Assembly (NCBI GenBank): GCA_963733885.1 | Contig: CAVTES010000009.1 | Span: 434,001 to 498,000 of the forward strand | From: JACVRW01 sp963733885 | GTDB lineage: Bacteria > Actinomycetota > Thermoleophilia > Solirubrobacterales > Thermoleophilaceae | Direction: 5' to 3' | DNA: 64,000 bases | Shown: in pieces, positions 56,095 to 64,000 of the stretch | Position numbering within the stretch: position 1 is the stretch's first letter | How the letters are laid out: each line of letters opens with the position of its first letter | Program-made: the position numbers and the translations under genes | Notes under the pieces: generated by a model | The model's input: the letters and a program-made list of their open reading frames with translations, nothing else | What the model was told of the DNA's origin: nothing | Database searches by the model: none

Positions 56095-56667
56095 TCAGCT
56101 CCTCCTCAGCCCGGCCGCGACAATCGCGTAAAAGCGGGCGTCCTCCCGCCCAGGGTTCTCGAAGTGGTGCGGTATGTCGGCGTCGAACGTGACCGCGTCG
56201 CCCTCCGTCAAATCGTGCTGCACGCCGGCGCACACGAAGCGCAGCGAGCCCTCGACCACGACCGCCGTCTCGCGACTACCCGGCTCGTGCATCGGTGGAT
56301 CGTCCGGCTCGCCCGTGGCGGCGCCCGGCGCGAGCGCGTGGAGCGAGACCTCGGCGCGCAAGCCCGGGAGCGCCGGGGTCAGAACCTCGTACCGGTGGCC
56401 ACCGGCGCCGACCCGCATGCGCTCGGCCGCGCGCACGACGCTCACCCCGTCGGTCTCGTCGAGGCGCAGCAGCTGCGACAGCGTCAGCTCGAGGCCGCCT
56501 GCGATGCGCTCGGCCACCGCCAGCGTCGGGCTGGTCTCGCCGCGCTCCACCTGGGACAGCATCGGCGCCGACACGCCGCTGCGGTCGGCGAGATCCCGGA
56601 GCGAGAGGTCCATGCCCTCGCGCAGCCGCCGGATCCGTGTGCCGAAGGGATGACCGTTGGCCGCCAT
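56095..56667 (-). CDS. XRE-family regulator with cupin domain
   Basis: This 190-residue protein has a helix-turn-helix of the XRE/Cro type (residues about 10-65: IRRLREGMDLSLRDLADRSG and SAPMLSQVERGETSPTL) and a C-terminal cupin barrel with MHEPGSRETAVVVEGSLRF and ADIPHHFENPG. Such proteins sense a small molecule or metal in the cupin. It is directly upstream of leuC and has two repeated motifs before its start, so it may regulate itself and leuCD. Confidence 0.92.
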   Translation of the reverse strand: MAANGHPFGTRIRRLREGMDLSLRDLADRSGVSAPMLSQVERGETSPTLAVAERIAGGLELTLSQLLRLDETDGVSVVRAAERMRVGAGGHRYEVLTPALPGLRAEVSLHALAPGAATGEPDDPPMHEPGSRETAVVVEGSLRFVCAGVQHDLTEGDAVTFDADIPHHFENPGREDARFYAIVAAGLRRS

Positions 56668-56677
56668 GATGAGGTCC

Positions 56678-56705
56678 GTATGTTATCACGGACGTTTGTA
56701 TGTTA
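56678..56705 (-). promoter_or_regulatory. Paired direct repeats upstream of the XRE/cupin gene
   Basis: GTATGTTA occurs at 56678-56685 and 56698-56705, exactly 20 bases apart (two helical turns). The first copy is part of CCGTATGTTATCACGG, an imperfect palindrome. The nearest copy begins 11 bases from the ATG at 56667 and its complement TAACAT could be a -10 element. An operator for the regulator itself is likely. Confidence 0.5.
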
Positions 56706-56707
56706 CC

Positions 56708-57454
56708 TCAGCGGCTCTGGCTCTTGGGCCGCACCATCACCTCGTTGACGCACACGTGCGGCGGCCGCGTGACGGCGTAGAGGATCGCGTCGGCGATGTC
56801 CTCGGCCTGGAGCACCTCGCCGATCTGCTCGCGAACGCGCTCGAGCGTCTGCCGGACCAAGGGGTTCAGGTTGTGGCCCTGCAGCTCGGTGTCGACAACG
56901 CCCGGTGCCACGACCGTCACGCGGATGCCGGCGTGGAGCGCCTCCTGGCGCAGCGCCTCCGAGAAAGCGTGCACTCCGAACTTGGTCATGTTGTAGACGG
57001 CGGCGCCCGCATCGGCGCGGCGGCCGGCCACCGAGGAGACGTTGACGATGTCCCCTCCCCCGCTCCGCGCGATCACGGGCAGTGCCGCGTGGGTGCAGAT
57101 CAGGAGGCCCCAGATGTTCACGTCGAGCATGCGGCGCCACTCCGAGGGGTCGGCGCCGTCGACCGGGCCGAGCAGCATCACGCCGGCGTTGTTCACCAAG
57201 ACGTGGAGACCGCCGTGCTCGCGGTGCGCGGCCTCGATGAATCCCCGCGCCTGGGCCTCGTCCGTGACGTCGACCTCGTGCACCGAGCTCGGTCCGTCGA
57301 GCCGGCCGGCCAGGTCCTCCAGCCGGTCGCGGCGCCGGGCTCCCAGCGCCACCGCGGCGCCGGCAGCCGAAAGGGCGAGGGCGGTTGCCTCGCCTATCCC
57401 CGAGGAGGCGCCTGTGATCGCAGCGACCCGGCCTGCAAGGGGCTGGTCGGCCAT
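56708..57454 (-). CDS. Short-chain dehydrogenase/reductase
   Basis: This 248-residue classical SDR has the nucleotide motif AAITGASSGIGEATAL (about residues 12-27), NNAGVM, the catalytic SSVAGRRADAGAAVYNMTKFG block (Ser, Tyr and Lys) and PGVVDTEL. An arginine pair after the first strand (GARRRDRL) favours NADP. The substrate is unknown. It lies 40 bases upstream of the regulator on the same strand. Confidence 0.93.
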   Translation of the reverse strand: MADQPLAGRVAAITGASSGIGEATALALSAAGAAVALGARRRDRLEDLAGRLDGPSSVHEVDVTDEAQARGFIEAAHREHGGLHVLVNNAGVMLLGPVDGADPSEWRRMLDVNIWGLLICTHAALPVIARSGGGDIVNVSSVAGRRADAGAAVYNMTKFGVHAFSEALRQEALHAGIRVTVVAPGVVDTELQGHNLNPLVRQTLERVREQIGEVLQAEDIADAILYAVTRPPHVCVNEVMVRPKSQSR

Positions 57455-57482
57455 GCCGAGGCGATCCTACCCCGCCGCGGCA

Positions 57483-58805
57483 TCAGGGGGATGCCACGAG
57501 CCTGCGCGCGCGCAGCGCCAGCTCGAGCTCGAAGCGGCCGTCGGGCGCGTCGAGACGCTCGCCGAACAGCTCGCGCAGCCGGGTCAGCCGGTAGCGCACG
57601 GTCTGGGGGTGCACGTGCAGGGCGCGGGCCACCTCCTCCGTGCGGCCCCGGTGCCGCAGCCAGGCCTCGAGCGTGGAGCCGAGCCGCTCGCGCGAGAGCT
57701 CGGTCTCGCGCTCGAGTGGCGCCAGCGCCCGCTCCGCGAGGTCGCTTGCGAGCCGGCCATCGCCGCCCAGCACGAGCTCCAGCTGGTGCTCCTCGGCCAC
57801 TGCTAGCGGGCCCTCGGGCTCCACCGCGCCATCGCGCATGAGTTCCAGCACACGGTGCGCGCGGGCGAAGCTGAGGCCGGCCTCCTGCCAGCCGGTCACG
57901 TGACCGAGCGCCGCGCGGCGGTCTCGCAGAGCTGCCGTCAGCGAGCGGCGGCGCCCGGGGGCGGCCGGGTCGGGCAGCACGACCAATGTCAGGGAGGGCA
58001 ACGGCGCAACGAGCGCCTCGGGCCCCAGCCGCGTGGCGAGGCGGTCGGCCTCCTCCCCCTCCACCGCCAGGGCGGCGAGGGCGCGCGGGAGCGGCCAGCC
58101 GGCGTCGGCGGCTGCCGCCTCGACGGCCGCGGGCGGCGCCGGCGGATCCTGCACGAGCAGCGTCGCGAGACGCTGGCGGCGGCGCTGGAGCGCTCCCGCC
58201 GCGGCCGCCTGCTCGCGCGCGTAGCCCTCGATCGAGTCGGCCGACAGCTCGTCGATGTAGGCGAAGATCGCCTCGGCCAGCGAGTAGAGGGTGGCCGGCG
58301 GCAGGCCGGCCCGCTCGCCGGCCGCCGCCAGCCGGCGCCACGCCACCCGGGCGCCGATCCGGTAGGCTGCGAGCAGGGCGTCGAGTCCGCGCCCGGCGCG
58401 CATCTCGCCGCGGCCGAGGTTGACGTAGGTCTCGCGCCCGGTCGCCCGCGCGGACTCCGGGTCCTCCATCGCCGCCACGAACTGCCCCAGGGCGTCCTCC
58501 ACGCCCGCCCGAAGCGCGCGGCCGAACTCGCCCTCGAGCGGGCGGGCGTAGTCCGGCACCCCGTCGCTCACGGCGGCCACGATCTCGTCGGCGAGCGCCG
58601 GCAGCTCCGGGCGGAGCGCCAGCGCGACCTCCGGCGGGAGCGCCTCCCAGGGCCGGTCGGGGAGCGGGCGCCCGGCCTCGCGCTCCGCGGCGGCCTCGGT
58701 GCCCTCCGGCGGCGCCGTACCGAAGCCGCGCGGCATGCGCTCGGCGAACGCGTCCTTGGCGCGGGCGCGGCCCGCCTCCAGGAGATCGCTGATTGCCGGC
58801 GGCAT
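57483..58805 (-). CDS. PucR-family transcriptional regulator
   Basis: This 440-residue protein has an N-terminal helical sensor region, a middle GGDEF-like/PucR region (about residues 240-370) and a C-terminal helix-turn-helix (LEAWLRHRGRTEEVARALHVHPQTVRYRLTRL), which is the PucR signature. It is divergent from the desaturase gene by 85 bases, so it probably controls that gene, possibly in response to fatty acids. ATG at 58805 is used. Confidence 0.9.
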   Translation of the reverse strand: MPPAISDLLEAGRARAKDAFAERMPRGFGTAPPEGTEAAAEREAGRPLPDRPWEALPPEVALALRPELPALADEIVAAVSDGVPDYARPLEGEFGRALRAGVEDALGQFVAAMEDPESARATGRETYVNLGRGEMRAGRGLDALLAAYRIGARVAWRRLAAAGERAGLPPATLYSLAEAIFAYIDELSADSIEGYAREQAAAAGALQRRRQRLATLLVQDPPAPPAAVEAAAADAGWPLPRALAALAVEGEEADRLATRLGPEALVAPLPSLTLVVLPDPAAPGRRRSLTAALRDRRAALGHVTGWQEAGLSFARAHRVLELMRDGAVEPEGPLAVAEEHQLELVLGGDGRLASDLAERALAPLERETELSRERLGSTLEAWLRHRGRTEEVARALHVHPQTVRYRLTRLRELFGERLDAPDGRFELELALRARRLVASP

Positions 58806-58890
58806 TTGCGGGAAACCTACAAGAATCTCGCGCCCGAACGTGGGTAAAGCTCGGAACGAGCGCCTCTTCTCCGTCGTAGCCTCCAGACCC

Positions 58891-59838
58891 GTGACGCGCC
58901 TCCACCGAAACGTCAACGTCGCCGCTGTCGTGCTCCCGTTCGTGGCCTTCCTCGCGGCGATCCCAATGCTCTGGAACGAGCTCGTGGGCTGGACCGACCT
59001 CGCGCTGTTCGCGGCAATGTACGCGGTGAGCACGGTCGGCATCACGGTGGGGTTCCATCGCCTGCTCACCCACCGCGCGTTCCAGACCTACAAGCCGATC
59101 GAGTACCTGTTCGCTGCCTGCGGCTCGATGGCTGTGGAGGGACCGGTGATCGGGTGGGTGTCCGACCACCGCCGCCACCACGCCTTTGCCGACGACGACG
59201 GCGACCCGCACAGCCCGCATGGGCACGGCGACGGCTTCGCGGGCACGCTGAAGGGCCTGTGGCACGCACACGTCGGCTGGCTGTTCGACCATCCCACCGC
59301 CGAGGGCGCCGAGAAGTACGCCCCGGACCTGCTCGAGGACCGCGGCATGCGCGTGGTGCACCGGCTCTTCGCGCCGCTTGTGGTGCTCGGCCTGGCGATC
59401 CCCTTCGGCCTTGGGTGGCTCATCTCCGGCGCGCTGGCGGGCGGGCTCACGGCGCTCTTCTGGGCCGGTCTCGTGCGCATATTCCTGGTCCACCACGTCA
59501 CGTTCTCGATCAACTCGATCTGCCATTTCTTCGGCCGGCGGCGCTTCACGACCGAGGATCTGTCGACCAACGTGTTCTGGCTGGCGCTCCCCTCGTTCGG
59601 CGAGTCGTGGCACCACAACCACCACGCATTTCCGCGCTCGGCTCTGCACGGCCTTCGCTGGTGGGAGGTGGACCCTGGCGGGTGGGTGATCCGCGCAATG
59701 CGCAGGCTCGGCCTGGCCTGGAACGTGGTGCTGATCACGAAGGAGCGCCAGCAGCAGAAGCTGGCGGCGGCGGCCGAGACCGCCCGTGAGCGGGCCGAGG
59801 CGGCGACGCCGCGCGCGCATGCGCACTCGCCTCTGTGA
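58891..59838 (+). CDS. Membrane fatty acid (acyl-CoA) desaturase
   Basis: This 315-residue di-iron membrane enzyme introduces a double bond into acyl chains (delta-9 type). The three histidine boxes are HRLLTH, HRRHH and HHNHH, with four hydrophobic segments between. GTG at 58891 begins TRLHRNVNVAAVVLPFVAF. The 3' end overlaps the nitronate monooxygenase-like gene by 20 bases. Confidence 0.94.
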   Translation: MTRLHRNVNVAAVVLPFVAFLAAIPMLWNELVGWTDLALFAAMYAVSTVGITVGFHRLLTHRAFQTYKPIEYLFAACGSMAVEGPVIGWVSDHRRHHAFADDDGDPHSPHGHGDGFAGTLKGLWHAHVGWLFDHPTAEGAEKYAPDLLEDRGMRVVHRLFAPLVVLGLAIPFGLGWLISGALAGGLTALFWAGLVRIFLVHHVTFSINSICHFFGRRRFTTEDLSTNVFWLALPSFGESWHHNHHAFPRSALHGLRWWEVDPGGWVIRAMRRLGLAWNVVLITKERQQQKLAAAAETARERAEAATPRAHAHSPL

Positions 59839-60780
59839 CCTGGTCGGCATCGAGGCGCCGATCATCCAGGCGTCGATCGGGCCATGGACCTCGCCCGAGC
59901 TCGCGGCCGCGGCTTGCGAGGCCGGCGCACTCGGCAGCGTCGGCACGGCGCTGACGCCGGCCGGTGAGGTCGCAGCCCTCATCGAGCGGCTGCGCGAGCT
60001 GACCGGACGCCCCTTCGCGGTCAACCACACCGCGCGCCCGTTCGATCCCGACGCGTGGCCGCGACACTCGCCGCCCGCCCGCCGGTGGTGTCCTTTGCGA
60101 TCGGTCATCCCGGCGAGCTGGTCGAGCAGGCACACGAGGCCGGGGCGCTCTTCATCCAGCAGGTCCACACGGTCGCCCAGGCCCAGCAGGCCGCGGCGCT
60201 GGACGTGGACGTGCTGATCGCGCAGGGCGGCGAGGCCGGCGGCTTCAGCGGAGGCGTCTCCACGATGGCGCTCGTGCCGCAGGTAGTCGGCGCCGTGGAC
60301 CCAATCCCGGTGGTCGCTGCCGGCGGCATCGCAGACGGGCGCGGCCTTGCCGCCGCGCTAGCCCTGGGTGCGCAGGGCGTGAACATCGGCACGCGCTTCC
60401 TGGCCTGCTCCGAGGCGCGGATCCACCCGGCCTGGCAGGAGGCCATCGTCCGCGCCGCGTCGGAGGACGCCGTCAAGGTCGAGTTCGCGGGCAGCGTCTT
60501 CCCACCGCCGGCGCCGGGCGCCTACGACACCCTCCCACGCTCCCTCCGGACCCCGTTCGTGGACGAGTGGAACGCGCGGCCGGACGTTGCCGAGCGCGAG
60601 GCAAAGCGACTCGGCGCGGAGCTCGTGGAGGCCGTGCGCGCGGACCGTGGCCACGAGCTGGTCCCCTTCACTGGGCAGAGCGTCGGGCTGATCGGCGAGG
60701 TGCTCTGCGCGGCCGAGATCGTGCGCACGATCGTCGAGCAGGCAGAGTCGGTGCTCAGGGACCTCGCCCGGGGCTCATAG
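59819..60780 (+). pseudogene. Nitronate monooxygenase-like FMN enzyme, frameshifted
   Basis: The product would be a TIM-barrel FMN-dependent NPD/2-nitropropane dioxygenase. The first frame covers GIEAPIIQASIGPW to RPFDPDA (59819 to about 60055). The rest continues in the next frame: AATLAARPPVVSFAIGHPGEL, AQGGEAGGFSGG, VVAAGGIADGRGLAAAL and GTRFLACSEA. One base seems missing near 60055, where the protein should run DPDA-xAATLAA. If it is an assembly error the gene is intact (about 320 residues). Confidence 0.8.
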
Positions 60781-61809
60781 CGCAGCTCGCAGCAACTCCA
60801 GCAGCTCGGCCTCGTCCGGCGGGTCCGGGGTGAGTTTCATCGCCGGATGCGCCGCGGCGGCGGACGCCGCCGCGGGCAGATGCTGCTCGGTCACGCCGAG
60901 CGTGGCGAGGCGGGTGTGGCCGCTGCGGGCCGCGAGGCGGGCGATGTCGCCCGCCGTGGCCTCGGGGTCGCCGCTGCCGTCGCCGAGCGCGCGCGCCAGC
61001 TCGCTCATCGGCCCGGGCGCCCGGCCTGCCATCAGGCGCGCGGAGTGCGGCAGCACCACGGCGTTCGTCTCGGCGTGGGGCGACCCCGCCGTGCGGACGA
61101 CCGTCTGACAGACCACGTGATGGACCGCGATGCCGGTCGAGCCTGAGGCCCAACCGGCGAGCAGGGCCCCGAGGGCGAGATCACCGCGCACCGGCGGCTC
61201 ACGTGTCACCCCGTCCGCCAGGAGCGCCGCGGCACGAAGTGCCGCGAGGTCGGTGACCGGGGAGCGAAACGGCGTGTAGAGCGCCTCCATCGCGTGGGCG
61301 AGGGCGTTCATGGCGCTGGCGGCCAGCCGGGTCGGCGGGGCGCTCGCCATCAGGTCCGGGTCGGCGATCACGAGCGCGGGCCGCACCATGCGCGCTCCCT
61401 CGACGCCGGCCGGCAGGCGATGGAACGGGGTCAGCTCCGCGCCCGAGAGGGTGGTCGGCACGGCCGCGCAGCGGACGCCGGCCGCGCCGGCGAGTGCCTT
61501 CGCCGAATCGACTACCCGCCCGCCGCCGAGTGCCACGAGCGGAAGGCCGCTCGGCAGCTCCCCGAGCAGGGCGGCGGAGACCTCGTCGACCTTCCCCGCG
61601 GGGACGCGGAGGACGCGGGACGCCCGCTCCCCGAGGCCCGGCACCGACTCGGCCGCCCGCTCCGTCGTCAGCAGCGCGAAGCGCTCGAATCCGTTCCCGT
61701 CGAGCAGCTCCGGCGCCTCGTAGGCGACGTTCGGCCCGAAGCGGACAATGCGCTCGCCGTCGCGCCAGGTGAAGTCGTCGGAAGCAAGGCCCTCCGTCAC
61801 GCGCGGCAT
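60775..61809 (-). CDS. Iron-type alcohol dehydrogenase / maleylacetate reductase-like
   Basis: This 344-residue enzyme resembles maleylacetate reductases, which reduce maleylacetate to 3-oxoadipate in the last step of aromatic ring catabolism. Motifs: ALGGGRVVDSAKALAG (NAD site), AVPTTLSGAELTPFH, NALAHAMEALYTPFRSP and VHHVVCQTVVRTAGSPHAET. No other ring-cleavage genes are in the window, so the pathway is uncertain. The stop overlaps the upstream gene's stop by 6 bases tail to tail. Confidence 0.85.
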   Translation of the reverse strand: MPRVTEGLASDDFTWRDGERIVRFGPNVAYEAPELLDGNGFERFALLTTERAAESVPGLGERASRVLRVPAGKVDEVSAALLGELPSGLPLVALGGGRVVDSAKALAGAAGVRCAAVPTTLSGAELTPFHRLPAGVEGARMVRPALVIADPDLMASAPPTRLAASAMNALAHAMEALYTPFRSPVTDLAALRAAALLADGVTREPPVRGDLALGALLAGWASGSTGIAVHHVVCQTVVRTAGSPHAETNAVVLPHSARLMAGRAPGPMSELARALGDGSGDPEATAGDIARLAARSGHTRLATLGVTEQHLPAAASAAAAHPAMKLTPDPPDEAELLELLRAAL

Positions 61810-61856
61810 TGTGGCGGAGGGGCTCGCTATCCGCTTGCTACGGCCTCGGTCCGCCC

Positions 61857-61901
61857 GCGAGCGACCGCCCGCATACCCGGCTCCGGCGCGGGCATGCTCG
61901 C
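61857..61901. repeat. Small hairpin upstream of the SLATT gene
   Basis: GCGAGC and GCCCGC (61857-61872) pair with GCGGGC and GCTCGC (61888-61901). Bases just after it (61895-61926) resemble bases 21691-21725 of the hairpin near murA (about 27 of 33 positions by eye), hinting at one repeat family. Confidence 0.5.
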
Positions 61902-61946
61902 CCATTCTCGGTCGCGCGCCGCGCCATGAGGTAGAAGAACGCAGCA

Positions 61947-62351
61947 ATGGAGCGGCTCGAGGACCAGCTCGCGTGGTACCAGGCGAAGAGCCGCCACAAC
62001 AAGCGCTGGTACCAGTCCCTGAAGGTGGCCCAGATCGTCGTCGCCGCGGCGATTCCAGCGGTGGCCGCAGCGGGCGCGTCGGCCGGCGTGGCGGGCGCCC
62101 TCGGCGCGGTGGTGGTGGTGCTCGAGGGAGTGCAGCAGCTGTTCCAGTTCCAGCAGAACTGGATCGCTTACCGCAGCACGTCGGAGGCGCTCAAGCACGA
62201 GCAGTACCTGTTCCTTGCCTCCGCCGGGCCGTACTCGACGGGCGACCGCCGCGAAGCCCTGCTCGCCGAGCGGGTGGAGGCCCTCGTCTCGCAGGAGCAC
62301 TCCGTCTGGGCCGACACGCAGCGCACGGCCGCGGAGGGCGACGCGGGTTGA
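61947..62351 (+). CDS. DUF4231 / SLATT-family membrane protein
   Basis: This 134-residue protein has the SLATT pattern: an amphipathic N-terminus (EDQLAWYQAKSRHNKRWYQS), two closely spaced membrane helices (about residues 27-68) and a C-terminal helical stretch with FQFQQNWIAYRSTSEALKHEQYLFLA. SLATT proteins were proposed by comparative genomics as pore-forming effectors in bacterial conflict systems. Its stop overlaps the TTG start of a TIR-domain gene (TTGA), so the two are translated together. Confidence 0.88.
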   Translation: MERLEDQLAWYQAKSRHNKRWYQSLKVAQIVVAAAIPAVAAAGASAGVAGALGAVVVVLEGVQQLFQFQQNWIAYRSTSEALKHEQYLFLASAGPYSTGDRREALLAERVEALVSQEHSVWADTQRTAAEGDAG

Positions 62352-63328
62352 CTCGTACGGAGGGGCGCAGGAGCCCTGAAACGGCGAAGATCTTTATCAG
62401 CTACCGGCGCAGGGAGACGGCGGGACACGCGGGACGGCTGTACGACAGCCTGAGCGAGCACTTCGGCGCCGACCGGGTCTTCATGGACCTGACCATGGAG
62501 CCGGGGGTGGACTTCGCCGAGACCATCAACGACGCGGTGGGCGACTGCGGGGCCCTCGTTGCGCTCATCGGCGACCAGTGGCTCACGGTCGCGGACGCGC
62601 GCGGCCAGCGGCGCATCGACGATCCGACCGACATCCACCGCCTGGAGATCGAGGCCGCGCTCGACCGCAAGGTCCTGCTCATTCCCGCGCTCGTCCAGGA
62701 CGCTCGCATGCCCACCGCGGAGGAGCTGCCGGACGCCCTGCATCCTCTGGTGCGCCGCCAATCCGTGGAGCTGAGCGACCAGCGCTGGGACTACGACGTC
62801 GGCCGGCTGGTCACCGTCCTCGAGCGCGCGCTGCACGAGGCCGCCGGCCCCACGGGGCAGGCCAAGCGGACGACGGCGCGGCTGCGCCGCCTCGCGTTCC
62901 GCAACAGGGGACGGGCCGGATTCGCGGCGGGAGTGCTGAGCACGCTCGTGGTGGTCGGGGCGGCACTGGCGGCCACGGGATACTTCGAGTCGCCGACGCT
63001 CCGCGTGACGTCGTTCGACTACGTCCCGCCGCGCGCGGACGACTCCTTCGCGCAGCGATGCGTGGTGCGGGCCCAGTCCGACTACCGGGTCAGAAACGCG
63101 CGCTTCGTGGTGGACGGCAACGAGGCCAACTCGCTCCACGAGCAGACGAGCCCTCCGTGGCACTGCGACAACACCGGCAAGAACCAGTGGAACACCTGCC
63201 ACGGCCACAGCCCGGGCCACCCGCTCGACCCCGAGCGGCCGCACACGGTGACGGCCACACTCACGGACACCCAAGGCAACACTGCCAGCCACACGAGGAC
63301 GGTCGAGACCAACTGTCCGGGGCGTTAG
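62348..63328 (+). CDS. TIR-domain membrane protein with extracytoplasmic domain
   Basis: This 326-residue protein starts with a TIR domain (residues about 13-165): KIFISYRRRE, VFMDLTMEPGVDF, VALIGDQWL and HRLEIEAAL, where Glu about 100 matches the catalytic glutamate of TIR NADases. A membrane helix follows (about 187-211), then an external beta-rich domain of about 115 residues with four cysteines, ending in NCPGR. No ATG is near; TTG at 62348 overlaps the SLATT stop. It overlaps leuA tail to tail by 4 bases. Confidence 0.86.
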   Translation: MTRTEGRRSPETAKIFISYRRRETAGHAGRLYDSLSEHFGADRVFMDLTMEPGVDFAETINDAVGDCGALVALIGDQWLTVADARGQRRIDDPTDIHRLEIEAALDRKVLLIPALVQDARMPTAEELPDALHPLVRRQSVELSDQRWDYDVGRLVTVLERALHEAAGPTGQAKRTTARLRRLAFRNRGRAGFAAGVLSTLVVVGAALAATGYFESPTLRVTSFDYVPPRADDSFAQRCVVRAQSDYRVRNARFVVDGNEANSLHEQTSPPWHCDNTGKNQWNTCHGHSPGHPLDPERPHTVTATLTDTQGNTASHTRTVETNCPGR

Positions 63329-64000
63329 GGCGCGGGTGTCTTGCGCGCCTCGCGCTCCAGCAGCCGCTCGGCCTCCGCCACGGCGTCGTCCGAGAGCGCG
63401 TTCGAGAGCGCTCGCAGGTAGGCCTTGCCCGATGCCTCGAGGATGTCGGTGGACACGCCGGCGCCCGAGGCCAGCCGCCCGCCCAGCTCGAGCAGCACGG
63501 TCACCTCGCCCAGCGCGTCGCGCCCGCCGGTCACGGCCGACACGTGGTACTCCTTGAGCCGCGCGTCATGGCCGGTCGCGGCGTTGATCGCGCTGAAGAA
63601 GGCGTCGACCGGGCCGTCGCCTGTGAACGAACCGGACTCCGTGGTGCCGTCCGGCATCCGGACGGTGACCTTGGCGAGCGGTGCCCGCACATTCGACGCC
63701 TCGACCTCGAACGACTCGATCCCGAACGCCGCCGGCGCCTGGTTCATCTCGTCCGAGACGATCGCCTCGAGGTCCAGCGCGGTAACCCTCTTCTTCTTGT
63801 CCGCCAGCTCCTTGAAGCGCTTGAAGGCGGTGTTGAGCGCCGCGCCGTCGACCTGGAAGCCGAGCTCCTCTAGCGCCTTGCGCAGCGCATGCCGGCCCGA
63901 GTGCTTGCCGAGCACGATCGAGTTCTGCTCGAGGCCGATCGTGGTGGCGTCCATGATCTCGTAGGTGGTGCGCTCCTTCAGCACGCCGTCCTGGTGGATG
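63325..64000 (-). CDS. leuA: 2-isopropylmalate synthase, C-terminal part
   Basis: The frame is open to the window edge, so about 60 percent of the protein is missing at its N-terminus. The visible part starts IHQDGVLKERTTYEIMD and includes VLGKHSGRHALRKALEELGF (the end of the catalytic barrel) and the regulatory domain with GPVDAFFSAINAATGH. It synthesises isopropylmalate, the first step of leucine synthesis, and is feedback-regulated by leucine through this domain. It ends next to the TIR gene. Confidence 0.95.
   Translation of the reverse strand, partial: IHQDGVLKERTTYEIMDATTIGLEQNSIVLGKHSGRHALRKALEELGFQVDGAALNTAFKRFKELADKKKRVTALDLEAIVSDEMNQAPAAFGIESFEVEASNVRAPLAKVTVRMPDGTTESGSFTGDGPVDAFFSAINAATGHDARLKEYHVSAVTGGRDALGEVTVLLELGGRLASGAGVSTDILEASGKAYLRALSNALSDDAVAEAERLLEREARKTPAP

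Overview
The window comes from a high-GC bacterium, very probably an actinobacterium and perhaps a deep-branching one such as Thermoleophilia. That placement is an inference from gene order (sepF-proC-yggT-lspA and rpsB-tsf-pyrH-frr-uppS-cdsA-dxr-rseP), from frequent GTG and TTG starts in operons whose genes overlap by 4 bases, from strong third-position GC, and from the short HisG plus HisZ arrangement. No marker here fixes the genus. Almost all of the window is chromosomal housekeeping DNA; recent mobile DNA is limited to an IS481-type element and two self-splicing introns.

Layout. 1-2258: a DUF559 endonuclease-like gene cut by the window edge and an acyl-CoA ligase. 2279-8853 (minus strand): rseP, dxr, cdsA, uppS, frr, pyrH, tsf and rpsB, so translation factors, isoprenoid and undecaprenyl synthesis, and CDP-diacylglycerol synthesis form one operon-like run. 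9031-14825 (minus): rluD, lspA, yggT, proC, sepF, yggS and pgeF, the cell-division-associated group, split by a plus-strand hydrolase and lipoprotein pair. 14822-21573 (minus): a CCA-adding-type nucleotidyltransferase, then hisF, hisA, hisH, hisB, hisD, hisG and hisZ. 21751-29823: murA, with a fosfomycin-resistance-type active site, and a mixed set of small genes. 29907-36373: one rRNA operon transcribed on the minus strand (16S-23S-5S, no spacer tRNA). Its 23S gene carries two group I introns separated by a 28-base exon; the larger one encodes a LAGLIDADG endonuclease.

36391-48691: tyrS, a class A penicillin-binding protein, a 3-methyladenine glycosylase, argH, a DegT aminotransferase, and the branched-chain genes cimA, ilvE and leuB. 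48900-51752: small accessory genes, two NTF2-fold proteins and two DUF1707 proteins. 51754-52803: an IS481-type element with a 6-base target duplication. 53428-60780: a methyltransferase, leuD, leuC, an XRE/cupin regulator, an SDR, a PucR regulator, a fatty acid desaturase and a frameshifted nitronate monooxygenase-like gene. 60775-64000: a maleylacetate reductase-like gene, a two-gene SLATT (DUF4231) plus TIR module that looks like an immune or cell-suicide system, and the 3' part of leuA.

The strongest leads are the double-intron 23S gene, the SLATT-TIR module whose TIR protein also spans the membrane and has an extracytoplasmic domain, an in-frame 45-bp palindromic repeat present three times inside hisF with a diverged copy in cdsA, and a set of long imperfect hairpins (about 100-165 bp) in several intergenic gaps.
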